Assembly (NCBI GenBank): GCA_973895155.1
Contig: OZ316892.1
Coordinates: 3,472,001 to 3,536,000 of the forward strand
Direction of reading: 5' to 3'
From: Marsupella aquatica
Lineage: Eukaryota; Marchantiophyta
DNA length: 64,000 bases
In this document: one piece after another, positions 11,649 through 20,000 of the stretch
Position numbering within the stretch: position 1 is the first letter of the stretch
How the letters are laid out: the number at the start of each line of letters is the position of its first letter
The notes under the pieces: generated by a model
Seen by the model: only the letters and a program-made list of their open reading frames with translations
The model's database searches: none
Told to the model about the DNA's origin: nothing
Made by a program: the position numbers and the translations under genes

Positions 11649-12256
11649 TTGTTACGAGCAAAGGGTGATTACCTTGTGTGATAAACCCAGTGCCAAATTT
11701 GAATGTTGTTGAAGGTCTTGCGCCTCGCAGCATGTAAAGGCAACCAGGTGTTCCTACTATATTTTGCCTCCAACATTATAGGTGTCGATGAATGGAATAC
11801 TAACCCCATCCACAACTAAGTCTGAATAGGGAGGAATAATTTTGGTCAGGTTTTCAACGTGATGTGTTATGATGTTGCCCAATTCTTGGGTCCATCTCAT
11901 CTTAGTCCATGATTCTAGACCAGGTAGGGGTGCACTGGTGTGTTCTTCATTGAGGAAAGACACCTTCTTTGTCTTCTTTGCCTATTTTTTGTGACCAGGC
12001 ACCTTTTTCCTGCTAATGTGCTGTTGCTTTTCCCTTCCCTGCAAGACATCAGGCATGACATTCAATGAATTAGGGAATATAACAACAGCAAATCGCATAG
12101 AACAGGAAAGAACACAGACTGTAGCCTCACCTTAATTTCCGACAAGCGTTTCTCATATGCCTTCAGACGAGTTTCATCTGTAGGTTCTCCTCCATCTCCT
12201 TCCTGTACGTTCCTCTGCAAATTTACTCTCTTCCGTCGCTTCTTGGCTGTCTTGTT

Positions 12257-12800
12257 GTGAAGCTTCTTGTTGGGCCCCATCTTCTGGGGGCCCATCTCCT
12301 GGGACACCATCATCCTCGGGCCCGTCTTTTGTGGCCCCATCATCTTCAGCCCCATCTTCTGTCTCCCCATCATGTTGGGCCCCATCTTCTGTCTCCCCAT
12401 CTTCTGTGGCAGGATCATACTCTGCCTTGTCATCTTGGGCCCCATCTTCTGTCTCCCCATCTTCTGTCTCCCCATCAGAATTTGCCTTGTCTTCTGTGGC
12501 CCCATCATCATCATCCTCTCCAGCCTGTTCTTGTGAAGCATGCTCAGTAGTGGCATCCTCTGCCCCATCTTCTGTGGCATCATCATCATCATCCTCTCCA
12601 TCTTGTTCTTGTGAAGCATGCTCACTAGTGGCATCCTCTGCCCCATCTTCTGTGGCCCCATCATCATCATCCTCTTCGGCCTATTCTTGTGAAGCATGCT
12701 CACTAGTGGCGTCCTCTGCCCCATCTTCTGTGGCCCCATCAATGTCTTTCCTGTCTCCACCCCTTTCTTTTTCAGCTTCATCATCTATGTTGTCATTTGT
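12257..12800 (-). repeat. Asp/Glu-rich coding tandem repeats
   Basis: In the frame that continues the minus-strand gene, this region encodes imperfect units such as DGATEDGAEDATSEHASQEQ (about 22-24 residues with acidic runs) and then shorter DGETEDGA and DGAEDDGA units. The acidic frame is the plausible one. The Met/Gln-rich minus frame and the Ser/Pro/Leu-rich plus frames over the same bases are by-products of repeats that preserve all frames. TAG at 12681-12683 replaces the CAG seen at the same place in sister units. Confidence 0.65.
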
Positions 12801-12822
12801 CTGTAACCCGTGACAAACATCT

Positions 12823-14947
12823 TCAGCAGAACATAAACCAAAAGCCACAAGTAGAACATGAACCAGAGCGGAACATAAACCAGGCGCAAAACATGAACCA
12901 GAAGCGGAACATATACCGAAAGCAGAACATAAACCAGGAGACATGCCTAGTATGAATGGCATAGGGAAACACATCATACAAAATTGCGATAGGATAGGAG
13001 GTCTTGGAATAAAGGCAAAGACAATGTGAGGTACATGGAGAGTGTTGTTGATGTTTTTTAGCTTCTTCTGAGTTGGTTCTTGGCTGTTCTTGGCTGTTCT
13101 TGGCCTTCTCTTCCGTGTAGATGATCTGTCAGGACCTACAGTTTTTTCCTGCACACAATACAAAGAGTCACATTCCATAATACAAAGGAAAGAACATGAA
13201 TTTGCTTGGAACATTAATGTCCTGAATAGATAGCATATGAATGTGCCTAACCTGGCTGTCAATGGAGGTGTTCCTTCCCGGTGTGGCCTTGGCCCTAGAC
13301 CTCAAGCCCTATCTCTGTCCTTGTGTTTCAGAATTCTTAGCAGGCTTCTTACATGGGGCCTTACCCTTACCCTTACCCTTTGCTCTAGTGTTCGGAGGTG
13401 GGTCCTTCTCAACAAGGACACGCTTCTTATATACAATGTTGTCAGCGTCCAAATCAGAGCGGGAAAGATCCAGTTGGGGCATCCCATCGTCACTGCTCCA
13501 TTCGGCCACATCTTCTGGAAGCATTGCCTATGACATGATGCATTTCATATGTCAAACATCACTACCGCATTAATATAGCAATACAACATAAAGTAAAATT
13601 CACATACCCTTCTCGACAAAACATAACTACATTTCACGTTCTCGGTACCGACAGAACATAAACTCAATGAATTTACCTCATATCGACAGAACATCAACTA
13701 CATTGCACATACCTGGCACCGACAGAACATAAACTACAATGAACTTACCTCATACCGACAAAACATCAACTACGTTGCACATACCCTAGTTCGCATCTCC
13801 TCTGGATCAATTTGGCGTCTATGCTTTTCCCAGAAATCTTCAACGTTTGATTTCACAGCGTTGAGCAATTCAAGCTGGTGAAGCGCTTAGATTTTCTCCA
13901 CGCATTGTACCACTCTATGGCCTTACTCAGAACCCATGTTGTCTCCTCCTCATCCCCTTCATGAGCTAACTTGAGGTTATTCGCCCATCGTAGCAACCAC
14001 GACATTCGCTGTCGTTTGAGTTTCCACACTCGTGCAGGGTAGGAACCAGAAGTTGACTCTTTGTTGTGAATCGTGGCTGCTGTACTCAGTGGATTCCTTT
14101 AGGCACACACAAACCAAAGCATTCTCTAAATTGCAAAACATAAACCAGGAGTAATGAAATCAATCCATACCAGAACATGCACTAGTACTCGTGTGTGGAA
14201 TGAACGCAAAATGGTCGAACCTTTGTCGTGCTGCCGTTTTGGGACGACCAACCGGACACGGTTCTAGATTCATGCGATGTACTGATCACATGTGATCCAG
14301 AAAAGCCTGCTTCTTCACGAAGTGTTGACATGAATCATCCGTCATGATTTTGCAAAGAAAACCTGACCCTAATGTTCTTTTGTGGGATGGATTTTTAGCT
14401 CACATCCAATGTTCGTTCATCTTGGCTATTGGGAACTTCTCCCATTCTGACTCTGGTGGAACAGGAGGCTTCCCCTTCCTAGGCCCTACGGCACATTGCC
14501 GAGATGGCGCCATTCCCTGCATGACAGTACCAAAGCAACGCTGTGTAGAACATAAACTGTGAATCTGAAGCAAGAGTTGGGAGCGACATTGAAACAATCC
14601 ATTTAATTGGTAATGCAAGAGACAAAGTACTCGTCTGACATGCAGCAACGATCATCTGAATGAGTTGCTTACTTGAGCAGGATGTCCGAGTGAGTTGTTG
14701 GGCTTGAGTTTTGAAATTGGTCAAAGGCGAAATGTGATAGAATCTAACCAATGGTCGTATGCAGGCGCAGCGTGCTTGAGTGGGATCACAGGGTTCGACA
14801 GCAGTCAACTGTCGAGACGGGGCAGGGGAGGGTAGCGTTGGCAGGGTCGGGGAGTCGGTTCGCGCTCCCGCCCGATTTCAAAACGGACGGACGACGGACG
14901 GAAATGCAGTTTAGGCAGTCGAAGGAGAAATGGTAGAACATAAACCT
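12823..14947. repeat. Dispersed GAACATAAAC motif confined to introns and flanks
   Basis: GAACATAAAC(CAG) or one- or two-base variants occur about 14 times: near 12828, 12853, 12871, 12889, 12907 and 12924 in one intron; near 13616, 13649, 13685, 13721 and 13757 in the next; near 14138 and 14173 in a third; and near 14548 and 14937 at and beyond the 5' end of the gene. None falls in a predicted exon. In gene orientation the motif reads GTTTATGTTC. Its function is unknown. Confidence 0.65.
13595..13790 (-). repeat. ~72-bp intronic tandem repeat that carries donor-site copies
   Basis: Two full units (about 13647-13718 and 13719-13790) and a partial one before them share ACCGACAGAACATAAAC, TTACCTCATA and GTTGCACATACC-like blocks. 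Read on the minus strand, CACATACC gives GGTATGTG, the same donor used at 13784, so unused donor copies lie inside the intron. Confidence 0.7.
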
Positions 14948-15999
14948 AGGCCGCGTCGGGGAACGGGCAGGCGGCATTGGATTTCGTGACGGGCAGTGTA
15001 CGGGGTGCCGCTAAACTTGGAGCGCATTAACGCAGTGTTGATTTAACCCAGGGTTAATAGGAGTATCCTGACTCTCGTCCTGACTACAACTCTTTTGAAC
15101 GCAAAAAACCAGGCAAGCACACACACACTTTTAGTTATGCTCCAGCTTCACTCTAGAGTGAAGTCTAGACAGTAGTCCCAGGAAATAGCTTTTTATTGAG
15201 ATTCTATACTTACTAGTCTGATTAACCCTTAGTTAAAGAAATCAAAATGAGGAGAAAAAAACCCTTGCAAAAAAAAGGATCCATGGATGCTATTTAGGGT
15301 TCAGCTTGCCTCATCCTTGTTTTTGTTTATAGCCTCACTCTAAGTTGTGTCCTGGTTGAGGTATTCTATGTTGCGAGCAAACAGGAGATTTTGATAGTGA
15401 AGAGATTTTGATAGTGAGACAATAATGGTTCCAAATTTCAGTTGCTTTTTGGGGCCTTTTACATTTTTTGTGTTTTTTTAAAGACTCCAGATGGCTAGCA
15501 AGCTCGCTAGCAACAAGGGAGCCCCCAAAAGAGATGTTACTAACCAGGTAGTTGATAGCGAGGCAGTTGCATGTAGAAAAATAGGGGTCATGCAAGAATT
15601 TTTTTTGCTTGTGCGAGGAAAAATTTTACTTTTTGCTCGCACGTCACATTTACCCGTCCTGGTTATGCTATTATTTGAAGTATATATCCAGTATTTATAC
15701 ATCTAATGCTCAGCAGGGTTACTTGAGGGCGGCATATGACCAATCTTTTTGGCAAAAGTTGACTCAATTTGACCACCTACTGAACTATAGGTGACAAATG
15801 AAAACCATAGAAAAATGAAAAGTAACAATTCAAATAAACAAAGAAAAGATTAAAGAGGGGTAAAAGAAAATAAACCTATGGATGCATGGGCCTTTGGATG
15901 GGTTGTGATTGATATATCAGTGTTTTCTAGTAAATTGTATAAATTTTTTATTTAACTGAAAATAACCATGGGTAGAAAGAAACTCCTCGAAGACTGTAA
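14541..15999. other. Intergenic; GC-rich patch, then AT-rich repeat DNA
   Basis: 14751-15020 is relatively GC-rich (GGACGGACGACGGACGGA and similar) and may be the former promoter of the minus-strand pseudogene. The rest has no supported gene. A short open frame at 15491-15706 shows no recognisable family. Confidence 0.4.
15715..15915 (+). repeat. Dispersed repeat pieces shared with 28.7 kb and 62.1 kb
   Basis: GGCATATGACCAATCTTTTT (from about 15731) resembles GGCATACGACCAATCTTTTG at about 28687. CAATTCAAATAAACAAAG...GGTAAAAGAAAATAA plus TTTGGATGGGTTGTG (15826-15908) resembles 62110-62170. These are probably fragments of one old non-coding element family. Confidence 0.5.
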
Positions 16000-16004
16000 C
16001 ATTT

Positions 16005-16325
16005 CCCAAGCTGAAGTATTAAACCCTTGGCTACTATGGATAGGGAAATATCAAAGGGAAAGTAAGAAACACTTCAACTACGTACTTATGGACAAATTAA
16101 GGAATATCAAAGGAATGCAAGAAACCCTTTGACTACTATTGATAGAGGAATACCAAAGGAACTTAAGAAACACTTCAACTCTATGGACACAGGAATATGA
16201 AGAGAAGGCAAGAAATCCATCAGACAACTATGGATAGAGGAACACCAAGAGAATGCAAGAAACCATTTAACTACCATGGACAGAGGGATACTAAAGGAAC
16301 CTAAGCAACCCTTGGGCTACTATAA
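16005..16325 (+). repeat. Degenerate ~50-bp minisatellite
   Basis: Six to seven imperfect units of the form ACTATGGATAGAGG, then AATACCAAAGGAA, then GCAAGAAAC run from about 16030 to 16320. Several lengths and substitutions differ, so the array is old. No coding potential was seen. Confidence 0.65.
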
Positions 16326-16472
16326 CATTTTTTACATAGACTCCACCAAATACATGGACTATATGATGTATGAGTACAAGGGCTCATGGAGTACTACCAT
16401 GTATAATCTCCTCTTTTCTTCCTCTCGTCTCCATAATCAAATCTATCCTAATATGCAAGTCTTCATGGGCTC

Positions 16473-16546
16473 TTAGTTGTTGAATAATATCAAATTTTAT
16501 TACATAACTATTAGTTGTTGAATAACATCAAATTTTATTACATAAC
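16473..16546 (+). repeat. 37-bp direct tandem duplication
   Basis: TTGTTGAATAATATCAAATT and the following TTATTACATAACT are repeated immediately, with one substitution. The duplication is recent or homogenised. Confidence 0.7.
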
Positions 16547-16589
16547 GAAAAGCGGTCCTCGCACTATAAAATAAATAAATAAATTCCTG

Positions 16590-17620
16590 TAGAAAGCGTC
16601 AGAACGATAATCTGTGCGACGTCTATGATTTTTTAGCTTGATTGAGGCGCAGCTGCATATGATTGACGGTCTTGTGATGCATTATTATTAGTAAACTCTG
16701 AAAATTGTGCCCGTTCTTGTCGGAGTTGTCTGAGAGGTTGATGATAAGAACGTTTTTGACGACCATTCCTACGTTGTAACGGCGAAACTCCTATGCGTTG
16801 TGAACAGGTTGATCCGTCTGTTCTCCTACTGTATGCTACGTCTATGACTTTTCTGCTTGATATATTCGAAGCGCAGCGACGGTCTTTGTGATGCAATACT
16901 CAGAGTCAGGATTGTTCCCGATCTTATCGTAGTTTTCTGAGAGATTGATTATAATAACGTTTTTGACGATCATTCCTGTGTCGTAACGGCGGAGCTCATT
17001 TGCGTTGCCAACAGGTTCATCCGTCTGTTCTCTAGCTCGACTTTTCTACTTATTCGAAGCGCAGCTGCGAACGATATTTTGTCTTTGTAATGCAATAGTA
17101 GGACTCAGGATTGTTGCCGGTCTTGTCGTAGTTGTCTGAGAGATTGATCGAAGTGAGAACGGTTTTGACAGACATTCCTGCATCATAACGGCGGAACTCA
17201 TACGTGTTCCGAACAGGTTGATCCGTCCGCTCTCTTGACTGTAAGCTAGGCCTACGTACGAGTTTTCTGCTTGTTTCGATGCGCAGCTGCAAAACGGATT
17301 GACGGTTTTGTGATGCGGTAGTAGGACTCAGGATGTTCCCGCTCTTGTCGTAGCTGTCTGAGAGGTTGATGGTAAGAACGTTTTTGACAAACATTCCTGC
17401 ATCATAACGGCGGAACTTATATGCGTTGCAAAAAGGTTGATCCGTCCGTTCTCTTGACTGCAAACGACGTATATGACTTTTCTGCTCAAAGGGCAGCTGC
17501 AAAGGATTGACGGTTTGTGATGCACTGGTAGGACTCGGGATTGTTCCCGTTCTTGTCAGAGTTTCCTGAGAGATTGATGATAAGAACGTTTTTGACAATT
17601 ATTCCTGCGTCGTAAGACCA
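16590..17620 (-). repeat. Five-unit ~207-bp tandem array upstream of the RNase H gene
   Basis: GGTTGATCCGTC(T/C)G landmarks fall at about 16808, 17015, 17217 and 17437, giving periods of roughly 202-220 bases, with a partial first unit from about 16590. Each unit also contains AGCGCAGCTGC, GACGGTCTTGTGATGC, CTGAGAGATTGAT and ACGTTTTTGACGA blocks. Because most periods are near multiples of three, the minus strand has a 182-codon open frame (17598-17050) with repeated FRRYDAGM and INLSD(S/N)YDK segments. I know no such protein family and regard the open frame as a by-product unless transcripts show otherwise. Confidence 0.75.
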
Positions 17621-17868
17621 ATTTGTGTATCAGTTGCTTATTGTACTTCAGCTACGAAGTTCATGAATTGAGTGTATGTTGCTTGGCTTGGATGCAGAAC
17701 TTCGGAGCTATCCCCGGGGCTATCACTTCAGAGATCACGGAGCAGCTCCTTCCTGCATTGCTCCCCACGTTCTTCTTCCAAGCGTAACATCGCACAGACT
17801 GAAACCGGACTGAAGAATTAAAACGGCACAGATAAGGAATAGAGAGCTCGATCCTGTGATTTTTAGGC

Positions 17869-18411
17869 ATGAACCGAAATCCTGTGCCGTCCGAACTTGT
17901 GTTCTATGACTCTTCCAATGAATTATCACGTTTACTCGGGGCACGTGGGCCAATTGCCATCTTCATCGATGGTGCGTGCCGCGGAAATGGTCGAGGGGCC
18001 AGGGCTGCGTATGGCGTCTATTTTGGGCCAGATGCGCCACGTAACTCCTATGGCCTTCTCCCCGTAAACACGATCCACACAAACAACAAGGCCGAGATCT
18101 TCGCCTCTCTGAAGGCGGTAGACATGATCCTAAACAGTGTGGACTGGCCAGTGTGGAAGGACGGCGTTGTGCTCATTACGGATTCGGACTATCTGTTCCA
18201 GTCGATGACTGAGGACATAAACACTTGGTTGATGAATGGTTTCTCCACTTCCACTGGTGAACCGGTGGCCAACGCCGATGAGATTAGGGAGCTGAACGAT
18301 AAGATTTGTCACTTAATAGACAGCTGCGGGATTAATATCAAATTCTGGAAAGTAGACACAGAGCACAATCAGGATGCGAATCGTCTAGCGAACCTTGCTC
18401 TGGGTCACTAA
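17869..18411 (+). CDS. RNase HI-type ribonuclease H domain protein, intronless
   Basis: A complete 180-residue frame from ATG 17869 to TAA. All expected RNase HI catalytic positions are visible: Asp in FIDGACRGNGRGA (about residue 35), Glu in TNNKAEIFASL (about 72), Asp in LITDSDYLF (about 104), and His and Asp in VDTEHNQDANRLAN (about 167-172). The enzyme class cleaves RNA in RNA-DNA hybrids. The DGACRGNG...YGVYFGPDAPRN block, with TN-x-x-AE, looks more like the stand-alone RNase H-domain proteins of filamentous fungi than the usual plant organellar RNase H1 or retrotransposon RNase H; that comparison is from memory. There is no adjoining reverse transcriptase, so it is not an obvious retroelement piece. 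No targeting peptide is evident. Single exon and intact catalytic set suggest a functional or recently functional gene. Confidence 0.85.
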   Translation: MNRNPVPSELVFYDSSNELSRLLGARGPIAIFIDGACRGNGRGARAAYGVYFGPDAPRNSYGLLPVNTIHTNNKAEIFASLKAVDMILNSVDWPVWKDGVVLITDSDYLFQSMTEDINTWLMNGFSTSTGEPVANADEIRELNDKICHLIDSCGINIKFWKVDTEHNQDANRLANLALGH

Positions 18412-19787
18412 CGTCGAGCTCCGACATTCGAGATCGGTTATATCGCGGTGGATGATGAGCAAGGAGTCTCTGCATTTTTAACAGGTCCATGTATGGCTGT
18501 GCGTATTCGGGGCTCAATCGTCACTGCCGCGAGAAGACTGCTGTTTGTTGGGATTGAACACATGGACGCGTTTCGTGGCGTTGGACGATGTCACTCTCCA
18601 AGTAGCTCTCGACGGACAGACATGGCCATGCATGAGACTGCGGGAATGTGGGAAGCTAGGTGTATGTGTCCTGAATGAAGACTATGAAAATTGAGTGCTG
18701 AGATGGTTCCTTGAAGCCGAAGAGTTCTTTCGCATGCCTCAGGAGACAGTGTCTCGCAAAAGTTTTGCTGAGATAGTTCTTCGAAGCCGAAGAGTTCGAT
18801 CTTTCGCGTGCCTCAGGAGACACTGTCACGCAAAAGTTTTGTGTAGAATTTGCGTTTCCTGAGATAGATTTGTGATCGGTGACAATGGAGCGGACAAAGG
18901 AAAACACAACTTTACTCACACAATGGAATCAGGAGAAATTGTGTACAGATTGACATCATTCTGTCTCCTTTACTCTAGGTAATGTTTGTCAAAAAACCAC
19001 ACACAAATGCTCACGATACACTGAGGGGTAGTGAAAGATTTTACTTTTAGCCCTCTCATTACCGCAGGCCAACGAGACAATTCGATTTCAAAAGAAAGCT
19101 GCTAAACGGAAAGCACAGAACTCTTAAGCCCAACGACACGTGGTGATCGAGTACACAGACTTACACCCGCGGCATTTTACATAAGTAAACTGTCGACTAG
19201 AAACCTTCAGAAAAGATAGCATGCAGTCGATCAGAGAGAAACGAAAGAGAATTCTGTCACAAGGTTCCTGTAGCACAAGAGTCTGGAATTGGAATTGTGT
19301 ATGTTTATGTCTCCTGACATAATATCTCTTAGCACGGGAGTTTGGATTTGGTCTCACAAGCACCTGAAGAAATAGTTCGGGGATTTTTCTGTGTAATTCA
19401 CGTCTCGGGCCTTGGAATCTTGCGATGCCAACGCTATTTTCCAGTCGGCGGAAGTCTTCGAGAACCTCACAACATATCACGGATGGTATATTCAGAAACG
19501 TCAAGCATACAGATCGGATTATACATTTCTACACCCGACTTGACTTTGATTGCAAGTCCAAATGCATAGTAAGGAATAGTGCACATTGCCACGAGACTTT
19601 GGGAGGCTATTATGGTACATCTCGTCCAAACACTTCGGAATCACACTCGCTGAGAAGTTTTCCACCTTGTGTGAAACGCCCAGGTGGAAAAGAATGATGC
19701 CACCCAGTTTCGGTTGTTTCCGAAATGCAAGACATCTGGCTGTGACTGCTAGGGCCAACTACAGGTGGTGCCTGTTTGGAATCAGCA
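18412..19787. other. Intergenic; one 70-bp tandem duplication, no supported gene
   Basis: GCTGAGAT(G/A)GTTC(C/T)T...GCCGAAGAGTTC... is present twice, at 18697-18766 and 18767-18841. Open frames on both strands up to 126 codons show no family. Bases below 19788 contain, in a shifted frame, YSSADSKQAPPVVGPSSHSQ, which resembles the usual HCF164 tail (see next entry). Confidence 0.45.
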
Positions 19788-20000
19788 CTAGAATACTCTT
19801 GTGTGGGGTACATTAGCATCTCCTCTAGCCAAGGCAGCAAGGTTCTCGTTCAAAATGTTTCTTGGCAACCTCCCCACAATATTCCCTTCTTCATTGCCTT
19901 GCCTATCCAGAAAAGCGAAGTGAGGCATTCCTTCCGTACCAAACTCGTCTAATTCTTGTTCCCACTTACAGTTGTCCACATTGAGCATCGCAAAAGTGAA
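19788..20000 (-). CDS. HCF164: HCF164-like thioredoxin, last coding exon (partial gene)
   Basis: From an acceptor TTAG at about 20001 the exon reads FTFAMLNVDNCKWEQELDEF, then a GTEGMPHFAFLDRQGNEEGN block, and ends LAALARGDANVPHTRVF, stop. This matches closely the C-terminal half of HCF164, the thylakoid-membrane thioredoxin-like protein that passes reducing power to the lumen for cytochrome b6f assembly (LNVDN-x-KWEQELDEFGV-x-G-IPHFAFLD and NEEGNVVGRLPR are family hallmarks). The usual tail after the VPxxR motif is found in another frame just beyond the stop (about 19780-19700), so a small deletion has shortened the C-terminus. The WCEVC active-site exon should lie at higher coordinates; I could not find it. 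The gene is either split by large introns beyond my detection or a pseudogene. Confidence 0.8.
   Translation of the reverse strand, partial: FTFAMLNVDNCKWEQELDEFGTEGMPHFAFLDRQGNEEGNIVGRLPRNILNENLAALARGDANVPHTRVF

Larger units (their letters stand above)
11649..14540 (-). pseudogene. Decayed multi-exon gene for an acidic repeat protein, cut by the CACTA insertion
   Basis: I do not recognise the family; an older transposon protein is the likely source. Exons read leftwards: about 14540-14190 (QGMAPSRQCAVGPRKGKPP, EWEKFPIAKMNEHW), ~14095-13785 (ARVWKLKRQRMSWLLRWANN, then VEDFWEKHRRQIDPEEMRTR after a frameshift near 13890), 13527-13252 (LPEDVAEWSSDDGMPQLDLS, a KGKGKGK basic patch), 13148-13035 (STRKRRPRTAKNSQEP), 12800 to ~12190 (long Asp/Glu repeat) and ~12034-11649 (LPGLESWTKMRWTQELGN; then TPGCLYMLRGARPS in another frame). 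Donors GTATGT (13784), GTTAGG (13251) and GTACCT (13034) and their acceptors fit. Nonsense codons: TGA at 14400-14402 and 14286-14288, TAG at 13309-13311, 12681-12683 and 11982-11984. The lowest-coordinate exon is still open where the CACTA end begins, so the element split this gene. Frame intactness around 12190-12300 is uncertain. Confidence 0.6.

Noticed and set aside
12062-12784. 240-codon minus-strand frame rich in Met/Gly/Gln/Lys
   Set aside because: It arises from repeats in a shifted frame of the acidic coding sequence; it has no splice links to neighbouring exons and no natural protein character.
12331-12813. 160-codon plus-strand frame of Ser/Pro/Ala
   Set aside because: Antisense shadow of the same acidic repeat; low complexity only.
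17050-17598. 182-codon minus-strand frame as a real gene
   Set aside because: It lies wholly in the 207-bp array, matches no family known to me and is best explained by repeat periods near multiples of three; kept only as a finding.
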